A DNA stretch of 64,000 nucleotides, taken from positions 21,190,991-21,254,990 of the forward strand of contig CM043942.1 of assembly GCA_014529385.2 (NCBI GenBank). The letters are read 5' to 3'. Source of the stretch: Adiantum capillus-veneris. Taxonomy: Eukaryota > Streptophyta > Polypodiopsida > Polypodiales > Pteridaceae. The notes under the pieces are model-generated. The model had not been told where the DNA came from. It made no database searches and was given only the letters and a program-made list of their open reading frames with translations. Positions 11,248 to 23,010 of this stretch are shown piece by piece (within the stretch, counting starts at the first letter, position 1; every line of letters starts with the position of its first letter). Made by a program: the position numbers and the translations under genes.

Positions 11248-13109
11248 CCAATCCTCGTCGATTTCAACGTGGAATGCATGACTCCAAGGTTAGCCTCTCG
11301 TTTTCGTCTTATACGTTGTTGTCGCTCCTTAGCCTCAGCTTGTATCTTCTTCAATTCTATTTGTGCCTTGGCTGCCTTTTTTGTATGGATGGCACGCAAC
11401 TCCTCTTGGCTTAAAGGATCATAGTATCTTTTAAATTTGCTCCCATTGAGGAATCCAATGGTTTCAACTCCATCAAGAGTCTCCACACGAATGGTTCCTT
11501 GTGGGGTGATCTCACATACTCTATATGGTCCTTTTCCCGCATATTTCAACTTTTTCTTTTCGTTACGCACTCCATACATAAGGACTTTATCACCAACATT
11601 GATATCTTTGTTCTTTAGATGACGGTCAAACCATTTCTTCCTCCTATCTTTCTCCACAAGTGCATTTTGCACAACTAATTGCCTCTCTTCATCTAGCCTT
11701 TCAAGGATATATAATCTCTCAACTAAGGGGTTACCATCCCAACCTTCTTGAGAAGCTACTTGAAGACTAGGAACGACAAACTCCCATGGCATAACCGCTT
11801 CTTGGCCATACACCATCTTGAATGGTGTGCAGTTAATGGCAACTTTATACGCAGTACGATAAGCCCATAGAGCTGATGTAAGCTTTAAATCCCAATCTGT
11901 GCGATGAGCTTCCACCGTTTTGGTTAAGATAGAGATTAAGGTCTTATTGGTGCTCTCAGCTTGGCCATTTGCTTGTGGATAATAAGGTGTGGATTTATGG
12001 TGAGCTATCATAAAGTTGGTAGTGAGTTCTTTTATTACTCCATTTATAAAATGAGTACCATTGTCACTCACAATCTCAAAGGGACAACCAAATCTTGTAA
12101 CAATGTTCTCAAAGAGAAACTTGGCAGTTGACCTTGCATCGGCCTTACGTGTCGCCCTGGCTTCCGCCCACTTTGTCACATAGTCAGTGGCAACGATAAT
12201 ATATCAAGATTGAGTGCTACAAGCTACCGGATTAATTGGGCCTACAAAGTCTAAACCCCATTTTTCAAATGGTTGAGTCACTTTAACAGGATGTAAGGGC
12301 ATCCTATCCTTTTGTTGTGTGATCTTGTAACGTTGGCATTCATCACATCCTTTTGCAAAAAGTGATGCATCCTTAAATAAGGTTGGCCACCAATAGCCTG
12401 ATTGCAACACCTTTCTAGCTGTTAGTTCCCCTAAGAAATGTCCTTCGGCTATACCCATGTGGGCTTCTTGCAGTATGAATAAATACTCATCCTCACGGGC
12501 ACAACGTCTAAGAATATCATCCTTCCCTAGCCTGTAGAGAGTTCCTGCAATGAGAGAGTAAGGTTCACATTCTTTTAACAGTTTTCGAGCTATGTCTTTA
12601 CGAAGCTCTTTGGGTGGAAAACCATTAACTAGAAAGTTCACAATCGTCTCACTCCATTCAGGTATGGTTTCGACGAGGAATAGAGAAGTATCAGGAAATT
12701 CATCATCGACTCCAGTAGGGGCTTCACCATTGGGTATACGAGACAAATGATCAGCCATGACATGTCTTTTACCAGGTCTCACCACAATGTTAAAATCAAA
12801 CTCAAGGAGAATTAACAACCATTGTGTAATTCTTCTCGTGGAACAAGGTTTATTTACTAGATACAACAAGGCTTGATGATCAACATAGAACACAAACTTG
12901 TTGGCCAGAAGGTAGTAGCGAAATTTCTTCACTGCATAAATCATACCTAAAACTTCTCGCTCTGTAGTGGTGTAGTTTCTTTTGGCATCATTCAACTGAC
13001 GACTTGCAAAGCTAATGGGGTAGTCCAGTTTAGGTTCTCTTGGTTGAGCTAGAACACACCCAATAGCAAAGTTCGATGCATCAATATGCACATGAAAATT
13101 ACATTCCAA
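11208..13109 (-). pseudogene. Gypsy-C RNase H and integrase
   Basis: One frame with a single TGA at 12204-12206. RNase H at the start: FHVHIDAS, TTTEREVLGM, FYVDHQALLY, ADHLSR. One integrase zinc module follows: EAH-x6-H and C-x2-C in GCDECQR. The integrase core has WGLDFVGP, IVSDNGTHF and NGQAESTNKT (D, D35, E all present). The C-terminus continues with GDKVLMYGV and GKGPYRVCEI, then a basic coiled region, with no chromodomain seen. Contrast Gypsy-B and Gypsy-E, which have two zinc modules. Confidence 0.88.
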
Positions 13110-14137
13110 TCGGGCACTCGTAGAATAGGAGCGCTAGTCAAGGTCTTTTTCAATGACTCATAAGCATGGCCACACTCCGTAGTCCTCAATAAGAAGCTTG
13201 TACAAAGGACGAGCTATCTCGGCAAAGCTTAAAATAAACCGTCGGTAATAACCAACATGGCCCATGAACCTTTGAACTCATTTATAGTTTGTAGGTGGTG
13301 GCAATTCTGCAATGGCTTTAATTTTGCTCTCATCTGTGGAAATCCCATTTTTGGACAACATATGCCCTAAAATGACTCCATGTTTAACCCAAAATTGACA
13401 TTTGAAAGGGTTTAAGGAGATGCGATACAATCTACACTTCTCAAACACTTTTCATAAGCATGATAGATGTTCTTTCCAAGAGGAATAAACACAAAGGTCA
13501 TCTAAGAAAGCTTCACAAAACTCCCTCAAATATTCTCTAAAAGCAGTGTTTATTAATCTTTGAAAGGTAGCAGGGCATTGGTTAAACCAAAAGCCATAAC
13601 ACAAAATGCGAACACTCCAAATTCGGTTATAAAGGCTGTTTTAGCTTGGTCCTCCAGCGCAATTGTGATTTGATTGTAGCCAGAGTACCCATCTAAAAAG
13701 CTATAAGATTCCTTCCCTGCAACCCTTTCAAGCATGTGTTCTGAATATGGCAAGGGGTAATGGTCCCTCCTAGTGGCGGCATTGACCTTCTTCAGATCCA
13801 CGCACACTCTGAGTTTCCCATTCTTCTTTGGCACAATCACTATTGGTGACACCCATTCTGAGTGCTCAATAGGGTATATGAATCCGCATTCCACAAGCTT
13901 TTCAATCTCTTCTTGAATGGTTTTTGCATATTTAGGATTCATTGGGTAGGGTCGTTGTTGAACTGGTTTAGCCATGCTATTCATGGGGATTGTGTGCTGC
14001 ACCACGGAAGGTGGAACACCTTTCATATCATGATATGTCCAAGCAAATATATCCCTGAATTCCTTGAGAAGTTCTTTAAGTACACACTCCTCAGTCGTTG
14101 TCAGATCTTGGGCAATGAAAATAGGTTTAGACTCTTC
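13110..14137 (-). pseudogene. Gypsy-C reverse transcriptase
   Basis: 13553-14026 is open: [60 protein letters not shown]. 13110-13552 holds the palm with F-L-D-D (YVDD-type box, both aspartates kept), then LGHMLSKNGI and the thumb, across a frameshift and two or three stops. It belongs to the same polyprotein as the RNase H that follows. Confidence 0.85.
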
Positions 14138-15190
14138 TCATGGGTCTGCTAACTCTATTTCCTTAACTATTGCTGTACCATCATAGACTCCATTGCTCCC
14201 ATCGATAGGTTTTCTTTGAGCCTTTGTATACACAACCTTACGTTTCTCTGTGGTATAGGATTTGAAATGTTCAGGTGCAGGGTGTAAGTCTGTGGGGTCC
14301 CGTTGTTCTATGGACTGTGATTTAACTTCTGATTCCTTTTGTTGTTGAGCTAACTCTCGATTTTGTCGTCTCCTTACGGTACGGCTCAACTTTGGCTTCT
14401 CTGTAGCCTCTAGTTGTGTGATGTCAATGGGTTGTGGACTACACCACATAATGCTTTGAAGGTATTCACCCAAGTTATCTACCAACTTTCGATGAGCATC
14501 ACATGCCCCTATATAATTAAGCCATTCTGCGGTAGATTTCTTTTCATTTATTCTAGCACGCACATTTGCTCGATATCATCGTCTCTTATATCTCTTACTC
14601 TTCTTGTTTAATTCTCGATTACGGTCGATTTCTAGTGAAGACTCACTAGATGAATCACTACTTGTGTCTTCTGCTCCCTTGGATAGATTATCATCTAGGT
14701 TACCACTGGGCCCTGAATGGTTTGTCCCCACATTTGCACTAAGATTTAACTCAGATTCTTTGTCCTCAGAGTCAAAGTCAATTGATGATTTTGACCCCAA
14801 ATCATGTGGGCTATAGTCTTGTGAGGCACTACTGGTTTCAATGCCAGTCAAACTTTCATCTTGTAGATCATCAGAAGCTATATGCATTGCTTCTAGCATG
14901 TTTAAGGGTACAAGTGGTGGTATTTCATCCCCCTCAGGTGTTACCTAGGTCGTCCCCCTATTTCCCCAAGTGTCTATGGTTGCTGCTAGGTCGACCCAAT
15001 CCACATTGTCCGACTTAGTCATCCCAGGTAGTACATCCATATAAGGAGAATCTTCCCCAACATCAGTGTCCGCTTTACACGTGTAACAATACTGCAACGG
15101 GGCCGAGTGAACTGTGGTGTCAGATCTATGATCAATTATAAACCTGTTTCCTAGAGGATGTGCTCGACCCATCACAAGATCCACTCGAAT
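14138..15190 (-). pseudogene. Gypsy-C protease-RT linker, acidic
   Basis: Same frame as RT, with a TAG near 14945 and a TGA at 14576-14578, both fitting C-to-T changes. It includes a protease tail (MDLVMGRAHPLGNRF) and a Ser/Asp/Glu-rich stretch (GAEDTSSDSSSESSLE). A basic region follows (TVRRRQNRELAQQQ). No enzymatic motif is recognised. A frameshift lies between 15190 and 15454. Confidence 0.65.
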
Positions 15191-17319
15191 GACAGAATCT
15201 TGGAACTGGAATTAGACATGGTTTTTAGACCAGTCATGCACCGTTTTTGCTTGCCTCATGAACGGACGTCCTAAGATCATCTCCGATGCCATAGTGTGTT
15301 TGGAGAAATCCATAACAATAAAGGTAATTCTTATTTATGTCCAAAGACCTTGATCTTGAGATCTTCTAGCATCCCAATAGGTTTAACAATAGACCCATTG
15401 GCCATCTTCACTACTATGGTTGTGGTCGCAAGGTGAGGTCTTCCCATAGTTTCCTAGCAATTTTTAGTCACAATGCTAACCCTAGTGCCACCATCAAGGA
15501 TTCCCTTCACAGTTAATCCCTTAGTAGTGATTGGTATAGTCGCATTAGATTCATCACCCTCAAAGTATTGTCCCAACCTGTTAACAGGTATTTCTATAAC
15601 AAGGTTCTCATCTAGGTTGGGTTGTGGATCTATGTATTCCTCCTCTATTGGCATCTCCCCAGCTCCATCCATCTGTGAAAATTGTGGTAGTCCAAACTTC
15701 AGTTCTCCATTGAGGAAGGCCTGAAGAGCTGAGACTAGCTCAGGGTCTTTATATAGTTTGGACATGACGGTGGTTCTAACTTCTGAAGACATGAAATCCA
15801 TCAATTTGGAAATGTTTAACGGCACCTTTTGGCCTTGAGTCCCTTGACGTGGGGAAGATGAGATCTCCATTTCTTCAATAGGATCGGGTAGTCCCTCTGT
15901 AAACATTCTTTCCATCAAGAAGTGAGTACGCCAACTTTCCCATGACTTTAAGTCACTTTCTTCTTGGATGACACTAGGTATGTCCAAGGGTCTATGGACT
16001 TGGTGAGGTTGTTGTTGCGTAGGGAACACGGTGTCTGTAATCTGGATCTTCCTAGGTGCTGGTTCTAGATTCCTTTGGGTATCTTCTACCAAACTCTTTA
16101 ATTGCTTGACTCGCTCAATCTCCTCTGTAGGGTTTGGGTAAGTTCGTATCTTCTTTTTGGATCCTGGCCATTGTGGCTCATGAACATCTTCCTTGTTGGT
16201 TTCTATGTTAGTGGTCATTTTGGTCTCCATGGTTTTACCTGAATCAGAATCTTCTTCAGCGTCGTTCATATATACGGGGTCATCACTAGTCCCTATGTTG
16301 AACTGGGGTCTGGAAATGGGGTCTGACTTCGCTGCTTTTTGCGATATCTTTCTTCGTGTTTTCTTCTTTTTTTGAGATTGGGCAATTGATGCCGTGTCTC
16401 TTTCCTCAAGAATATAATTTTGTTTTTGGAGCATCGATCGTGTGAGTACGTTTACTGGTACCACGGGTGTACTTGGTGATGGCTCCTTGGTAACTTCAAT
16501 CAAGTTTAATGGCGTGATCTTCGGTGCATTTGGATTATTTGGACATTGGGCAATCAAATGATCTATGCCATATCGATTACACATGAGTATTGGCATTGTA
16601 GACGTGCTTGCTTGATTGGTTTGCATTAGTGTGGCATTATTTTGTAGCCTAATAGGACACTCGGCTACACAATGTGGACTTCCACTCTCATAGCATTGAA
16701 GAGGTAGTCTCTTAGCAGTGTAATTGATATTTTGGCCTCTTGCCGCAAGAGCAGCTACTTGATATACAGGTTTGACTTGTCCCCAATAGTCCTCCATGTA
16801 GTATTGTGGACTTTCTTCAAGCACATCCATCCCATAGGAGATATTAGGATCTATATCTTCCTCATAGCCTTCCAAATAAGAAATAGATGACTCACAACCC
16901 ACTTGATTCACAGAAGTGATTCTTGGATGTGGTGGTTGCGGTCCTAGCACTAGAGGTGGTAAGGGTGTTGTTTGAACAACATTTTGGGCCCTAGGGACCA
17001 TGTGTTGTGCTGTTTGTTCAATAGGTGGGTCCGGCATCAATGCAGGCACTCGAGGTGTGTCTGTCCATGCTAAGGTTGGTCTATTGGCCATCGCGCGCTT
17101 AAATACTATGCAATCCTTAGCTTGATGACCATACCTTCCACATGCATTGCAGTTCCCATTGAATTTTACTCTAAAAGTAGGGCATTCATTGGTACTATGC
17201 GGTCCATAGCATACTGAGCACCATTGTTGCTCCCTTCTTGGATACATATGATTGTTCTGAGGAGCACGATTTTCTCTAAGACTCTCTTGAATAGCCTTGG
17301 TGAGATGTGTTAAAGTCAT
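15191..17319 (-). pseudogene. Gypsy-C zinc knuckles and first protease (PR1)
   Basis: 621 open codons (15454-17319) plus a broken tail. Near residues 33-72 there are two knuckle-like motifs: CSVC..H..C and the canonical CNACGRYGHQAKDC. A long Pro/Gln-rich linker follows, with another C..H..C motif (CNRYGIDHLIAQC). The protease motif at the end reads ILDGGTRVSIVT: the catalytic D-S/T-G has become D-G-G, so this protease should be inactive, whereas PR2 downstream keeps D-T-G. The upstream stop TAG at 17320-17322 is followed at once by ATG. Confidence 0.8.
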
Positions 17320-17674
17320 CTAAGATATCTTTGGCTCCTTAGAAATAGGCTTTAGGGTCATTGGCTGATGCCCCAATGCTTGTGAGCTAATATATTTAGA
17401 CTCAACAGACACTCTTTCTCCTTGAATCATTAAATTATCCTCCAATTGGATTGCATTGGTGGTGATTGCTTCCCAAGTGGTGATACCTCTAATGACTAAG
17501 CCATTGTAGATATCCTCATGTCGTAATCCCCTAATGAATCTATCAAGCAATTGGTTATTGTTGAAGTGCTCATTTGGATTACAACGAGAATTCAAATGCT
17601 TCAAGTGACTTATAAAGTCTCTCACCGACTCTCCTTCCTCTCGTTGGGCTTTTTGGAGCTGAGAGGCTACACCC
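17320..17674 (-). pseudogene. Gypsy-C gag, 3' part
   Basis: Continuation of the gag core after the Copia-D insertion: QLQKAQREEGESVRDFISHL, NNNQLLDRFIRGLRHEDIYN, typical of the retrotransposon gag fold. It ends at TAG 17320-17322. Joined to the right part only across Copia-D; the CAAAG target duplication restores the reading frame. Confidence 0.85.
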
Positions 17675-17679
17675 CAAAG

Positions 17680-18232
17680 TGTTAGGAAATAAGACGTAGC
17701 TAAATAGATAATTGAGTAGATTACTTAATGGAGAGAGACAGATTTATATACACGAGATTATAGAGTAGAGAGAGAGTACACACGATATACGTGGTTCACC
17801 CAATGTGGGCTACGTCCACGGGAAAGCAGCCACTCAATGGCTTTAGTACTTCAAAACAAGAAGTAGTTTACAAAGGGATTATACCCTTAATGGAGCTCCC
17901 GCCTTGCTTCACTCTCACCACCTCACACTCACCTTGTTGCATCAACTTCACACACTGTCAAATGTGTGTAGAAATGGCCTCCTTTTATAGGCCAAAAGGG
18001 CTGCCCTTTCTTATGAGAGACAGCCATGTGTAGCCGCCCTTGTGCGAATAAGTCCAAATCGGACCCTCCAATCCGCCCATGTGTGTCCGCCCTTGAGAAG
18101 ACAAGTCCGGTTTTGAATTCAGCCACCGGCCACCGGCCATTGACTTCCGACCACCGGCCATCGGCCATTGACTACCGGCCACCGACCAACCGACCGGTTG
18201 TTTTCCGACCACTTTCCGGCCGCCGTCCGGCG
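17680..18232 (-). repeat. Copia-D 3' LTR, truncated
   Basis: About 553 bp matching 20522-21074. It stops matching at the CCGTCCGG near 18232, and integrase-downstream coding sequence begins by about 18243. The U3 start of about 175 bp is missing. The minus-strand TATAAAAGG lies at about 17981-17989. Confidence 0.88.
18110..18205. repeat. GC-rich minisatellite in the Copia-D LTR
   Basis: Short repeats built on CCACCGGCC and GGCCATTGACT, repeated imperfectly. The second copy is at about 20952-21046. The base composition is very unlike the AT-rich neighbours. Confidence 0.75.
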
Positions 18233-18242
18233 AAAAGGAATA

Positions 18243-18654
18243 TTACGGCGTATTGTCACCGTTTGCAGTCCTTGAGTCTTCACCGTCCTCAATCTCCATG
18301 TACTCATCACCTGTTTCTTTTGTTTGTTTTCTTTCCAAGTAATCTTTGTACATATTTTGTTCGTTAAAAATTACATCCCTACTCCTTAAGATTTTACCAT
18401 CTTCAGGATTCCATAGGCGATACCCAGAGTCTCCTTCTCCATAGCCAATGAAGAAACACTTTTTGGACTTTGCATCTAACTTTGATCTTAGGCTTCTATC
18501 TATGTGCATGAAAGCCTCACACCCAAACACTTTGAGAAATGCATAATTCACCGGTTTACCTGTCCATGCCTCTTATGGAACTCCCCCATCCAATGCCGTT
18601 GAGGGTGACCGATTGATTAAGTACACAGACGTACTTACAGCTTCCGCCCAAAGC
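18243..18654 (-). pseudogene. Copia-D integrase C-terminal region
   Basis: Encodes LKVFGCEAFMHIDRSLRSKLDAKSKKC-type sequence (FGCEAF, KCFFIGY, GYRLWNPEDGKILRSRDVIF), the post-core region of copia integrase. A one-base shift near 18670 and a stop near 18575 separate it from the core. Coding ends in the linker before RT, at the deletion junction with the LTR. Confidence 0.85.
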
Positions 18655-19971
18655 TCAAGCGGTAGGCCGCATGCTTCGTGCTCGTTCCATGATTGTCCTG
18701 TTCATCCTTTCCGAAATCCCATTTTGTTGAGGTGTCCTTGGGGTTGTCCTTTGCCTCCGAATGCCATTGCTAGCACAAAAGCTTTCAAAAGCTTGGCTGC
18801 AATATTCACCTCCATTGTCGGATCTCAGGCATTTAACCTTGGTACCTGTTTCATTCTCCACAAAGGCTTTCCACCTTTGAAATATGGAAAATACATCGGA
18901 TTTATTCTTCATGACATAAACCCATGTTTTTCTAGTCGCATCGTCTATGAATGTTACATAGTACAATGAGCCACCAAGTGATGGTGTACTTGCAGGACCC
19001 CAAACATCAGAATGAACCAACTCAAGTTTTTTATTTTTTATTTCATTTCCTGATTTTTGAAATTTTACCCTCTTTTGTTTACCATAAACACAATCTTCAC
19101 AGAACTCTAAGTCCACTTCTTTCAAACCTGATAGAAGCTTCTTTGTTTGAAGGATTTGCATTCCTTTGGCACTCATATGCCCAAGTCGGTAGTGCCACAC
19201 CGCACTGTCAACTTCTGTAGTTGCTGCACAAGATGAAGGTTGCGTGCTAACAGTACACAAGTAAAGTGTACCGACTTTTTCACCCTTGGCAACCACCAAA
19301 GATCCCTTTGAGATCTTCCACCGTTTGTTTCCGAATGCAATGTTGTGACCTTCATCGTCCAATTGTCCTGTAGAGATCAAATTTTCGCGAAGAGAAGGAA
19401 CATGCCTAACATCTTTAAGCTTCCATTCATTTCCGTTAGCAGTTTTGACAGAAACTGTACCTTTGCCGACAATCTCACAAGCTTCATCATCTCCCAAGTA
19501 TACATACCCAAAATTACCTTTGGTGTAGTCTTGGAAATGTTGCTTGTGTGGTGTCGCATGGAATGAAGCCCCGGAATCTACTATCCAGGAATTAGACACA
19601 TTGTCTAATGAGAGAATTAGAGCATCTTGCTCTACTTTACCTGCCACATTGGCCTCCGATGTTGGCTTGTTGTCTTGAGACTCTGTCTCCTTCTTCTTCT
19701 TGGACCAGAAATCCTTCTTGACGTGGCCCTTCTTGCCGCAGTTCCAACATTCAAGAACTGACTTTGTGCATGACTTGCTCCGCCTTGAGCGATCACGACC
19801 CTTTTGGTTTTTGAACCTCTCCTTAGGCCTTCCTCTTGTTTCCACTGATAGTGCAGCACTTGATGATTCTCCTGTGCTTCTCCTTCGCATTTCCTCGCTT
19901 AGAAGAACACCCACAACATCATCAAACTTAAGAGTATTTGTGCCAGAGATAGAATTACTTACAGCCATCAC
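18655..19971 (-). pseudogene. Copia-D zinc knuckle, protease, integrase core
   Basis: 438 open codons. The knuckle reads CWNCGKKGHVKKDF: the final cysteine is replaced by Phe, so zinc binding is likely lost. Protease: SWIVDSGASFHAT. GAG-pre-integrase: WHYRLGHMSAKGM with CEDCVYGK. Integrase: VHSDVWGP, LRSDNGGEY and PQQNGISERMN, with D, D and E kept. It ends at a frameshift after ERARSM. Confidence 0.9.
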
Positions 19972-20016
19972 AAGGCTGTCCCAACTATCCGGTAGAGATG
20001 ATAGTATAAGGAGAGC

Positions 20017-20457
20017 TCACACTTCGTCCTCGAAATTGATTTTCACTGATCGAAGTTGACTTATGTTTGTGTTAAAGTCATTTAGGTGTTCTGCAACTGA
20101 ACCATTCTCTGCCATCTTTAGATTGAACAAGCGCTTCATAAGAAATACCTTATTGGATGCCGATGGTTTCTCGTAGAAGTCGTCAAGTGACTTCATCAAG
20201 TCCTCCGTGGTCTTCATCTCCGAAACATTGAAGGCCACCGTTGATGCCAAGCTTAACCGGATTGTTCCCAGTGCTTTTCGATCAAGGACAATCCATGCTT
20301 CATCTGCCATTGTTGCGGGCTTCTTCGCAAGACTGCCTAGTGGCAAATAGAGGTCCTTCTGGTAGAGATAGTCTTCAATCTGCATCTTCCAATGTTGGTA
20401 GTTTTTGCCGTTGAACTTCTCAATCTTGAGCTTCCCCTCCTCCGCCATAACTCCCAC
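20017..20457 (-). pseudogene. Copia-D gag
   Basis: 146 codons from an ATG at 20457 (or 20448, MAEEGKLKIEKF). FNGKNYQHWKMQIEDYL and the UBN2-type block TTEDLMKSLDDFYEK..NKVFLMKRLFNLKM identify a copia gag. It stops at TGA (20017-20019), where the next frame continues with the gag C-terminus (MAVSNSISG). The stop fits a CGA-to-TGA change. Confidence 0.88.
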
Positions 20458-20502
20458 TCAATTCAAGGAATCCTTTCCTTGAGATAATTTAGCTACGAGC
20501 AA

Positions 20503-20519
20503 ACCTTGCTCTGATACCA
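20503..20519 (-). promoter_or_regulatory. Copia-D primer binding site
   Basis: Minus strand TGGTATCAGAGCAAGG, an exact initiator-Met tRNA match over the first 12 bases, two bases from the LTR. Confidence 0.93.
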
Positions 20520-20521
20520 GT

Positions 20522-21250
20522 TGTTAGGAAATAAGACGTAGCTAAATAGATAATTGAGTAGATTACTTAATGGAGAGAGACAGATTTATATACACGAGAT
20601 TATAGAGTAGAGAGAGAGTACACACGATAAACGTGGTTCACCCAATGTGGGCTACGTCCACGGGAAAGCAGCCACTCAATGGCTTTAGTACTTCAAAACA
20701 AGAAGTAGTTTACAAAGGGATTATACCCTTAATGGAGCTCCCGCCTTGCTTCACTCTCACCACCTCACACTCACCTTGTTGCATCAACTTCACACACTGT
20801 CAAATGTGTGTAGAAATGGCCTCCTTTTATAGGCCAAAAGGGCTGCCCTTTCTTATGAGAGACAGCCATGTGTAGCCGCCCTTGTGCGAATAAGTCCAAA
20901 TCGGACCCTCCAATCCGCCCATGTGTGTCCGCCCTTGAAAAGATAAGTCTGCTTTTGAATTCGGCCACCGGCCACCGGCCATTGACTTCCGACCACCGGC
21001 CATCGGCCATTGACTACCGGCCACCGACCAACCGACCGGTTGTTTTCCGACCACTTTCCGGCCGCCGTCCGGCCATAATATTCCGGCGAAAAAAAAAGTC
21101 TCGGGGGCCTCCGCCCCCGAGGCCTTAAAAGTTGCCCCTAATTCTTGTCCGTGAAAATTTTGGTTTCCGGTGAGTGATTTTCCTTCACGCACGATGGCTT
21201 CTCCTCATAATGGGGGCCTTACAAATGTGCGCTTTTACCACAGAAAATTA
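20522..21250 (-). repeat. Copia-D 5' LTR
   Basis: About 729 bp. It ends TAACA next to the primer site. The outer edge is uncertain: placing it beside CAAAG gives TAATTTTC rather than a TG start; shifting by two bases gives TG but a shorter target duplication. It contains a perfect GC-rich inverted repeat near 21101-21121 (GGGGGCCTC with its complement). The minus-strand TATAAAAGG is at about 20823-20831. Confidence 0.85.
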
Positions 21251-21255
21251 CAAAG

Positions 21256-23010
21256 GGTAAATCAAGCTCCATACTTAACACAAAGCACTCCCTCTTGTAT
21301 GCATTCTTTTAAGAACAGTCTCCTAAGAGTAGGGTAAATCGTTTTTTCTTCCACCCTTAGGGTTCTATACCAATCCCCAGCCTTTCCACTTAAGGTTAGG
21401 CTTAAAGCATTGCTCTTATGTAGGTCATTGTGTTCTCCTAGAGAATCGCATATTTTTTCAAACACTTCGATATGCTTCCTCACATCCCCGTCTCCGCTAA
21501 ATTTTTGTGTGAGCTTGGCTATTTGTACTGCCTTACTTCTAGGCTCTCTATCAGGCGTGTTACGCATATTCTCAGCAATAGATTGACCAATAGCTTGAGC
21601 AAATGTTGCCAAGTCACCTAAGTGAGCAGGCACCGTGGGTGAAGGTGCTCCAGAGACTACATGTGGAGTAGGTATTGGCGTTGGGCTTGGCGCATAGGAA
21701 GCCCTTGCGTTCCACGTTGGGTATGATGTTGTGCCATGTGGTGGTCCATAGTTCATATGAGTGGCCCTAGGCATAGCAGACGTCGGATGTGACATGCTAA
21801 TGCTAGCCGGTATAGTCCCATGGAAATAAGAACTTGTGTATTGCGGTTGTGGAGCATAGGTAGTTGAAACAATGGGAGGGGTAGGGACTACATGAGTGTG
21901 AGCCATAGGTGCATACGATTGGTACACACTTGTAGGTACTGTTGCAGGCATTGAGCTACCATGTAGTGGTGCTTTACTAACAAATGAGGTCCACGGCGTG
22001 TTTCTCAGCATGCACATCATTGGGGTAGGCATGGTAGCCGTGGTGTCATCAAGGGAAAGATGAGCTAGACTTGGAAAAGTAAAGCTATCACTTGTGGGCT
22101 CAAATTGCATTGAGACCCCTGGAGAAACAACATATGGGGGATCGATGGGACTCACTGGGGGAGTCTCCATTTGTGATAGAGTGGGTTGTTTCCCTTTGTC
22201 CGTGTCTAAAAATCACATAGGACCCGTCGAAGGTATGTTTATTCCTCGATTTTGCCTCTCGGATTGGATAATCCTATGGATGACATTGCAGATCATGTGT
22301 TGTTGTTCCTCTAGACTAGTGGCACTAGATGTGGATTGTACAACTTCTAACCAACCCACATGGTATGTGTAGCCCATGTATAGGTCGGTCAAAGTCTCCG
22401 TGTGTAGGTCATATTCCCAATTTTCATTGAGAAATACCCCGTCCAAACTTGGTGTACTAGAGGGTTGCCGTGAGGTGGATGCAATGTTGCTTCCCGTGTT
22501 TTGACTTTTAGTCACCGCTACCTTAGAGGCGACTTTGGAAGGTGGTAGCTCGGTAGGGCCCTCATTAAATGAGGTAGGTAGAATGTCCACGTGGACACTC
22601 TGAGGGAGTGTGGGGTCTATAGGAGATGCGAATGGTGATTCTACTTTCCCACCCCCTTCGTTTACTTCACTAGCCGTAGGTTCAGAGCGCGTAGCTCTAC
22701 TAAAAGCTTCCATCAAACGGCTAAAAACACTAGTTCCAGGTTGTTGGGCCCAGCTAGGTACGGTTTCATTTGTTTCCCCGGGGCTTTGTGTAAGATGCTC
22801 TTCTATAATATCGTAGTCGGAGGAAGAGTCGCTAGCCGCTATATTTGGGTCTTGGGTTGCACTACCTTGGGTCCCCGCCGAGGGCGTAGACCCTAGTGTG
22901 GAAGGATAGTGCGTACCCCCGTAAATCGAAGCACTAGCTAGTTGTTCGGACTCTAGTACACGACCAGAGCGTAGATACATGTGCTTTGGGTGCCCTACAA
23001 GTGTCGGCAA
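21256..23010 (-). pseudogene. Gypsy-C gag, 5' part
   Basis: Starts at 23010 (MPTLVGHPKHMYLRSGRV). The M-x-LRSGR start is shared with the first frames of Gypsy-B and Gypsy-E. One frame with TGA at 22213-22215 and a second TGA at 21262-21264, shortly before the Copia-D junction. The first 500 residues are low-complexity and rich in Ser, Pro and Thr. The gag core begins near 21560: KAVQIAKLTQKFSGDGDVRKH, AGDWYRTL. It is continued at 17674. Confidence 0.82.

Larger units (their letters stand above)
17680..21250 (-). mobile_element. Copia-D, RT-deleted Ty1/copia element
   Basis: Minus-strand copia in the gag of Gypsy-C. CAAAG (17675-17679 and 21251-21255) flanks it. It contains the 5' LTR, an initiator-Met primer site, gag, zinc knuckle, protease and integrase, then joins directly to a truncated 3' LTR. 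RT and RNase H are missing, so it could only have moved with helper proteins, or was deleted after insertion. The shared LTR parts differ at only about six sites in 550 bp by eye, the youngest pair in the window. Confidence 0.9.

Noticed and set aside
17929-18212. Open frames in the Copia-D LTR, duplicated at 20771-21192
   Set aside because: They lie wholly inside the LTR and arise from the GC-rich minisatellite; both copies occur because the LTR is duplicated.
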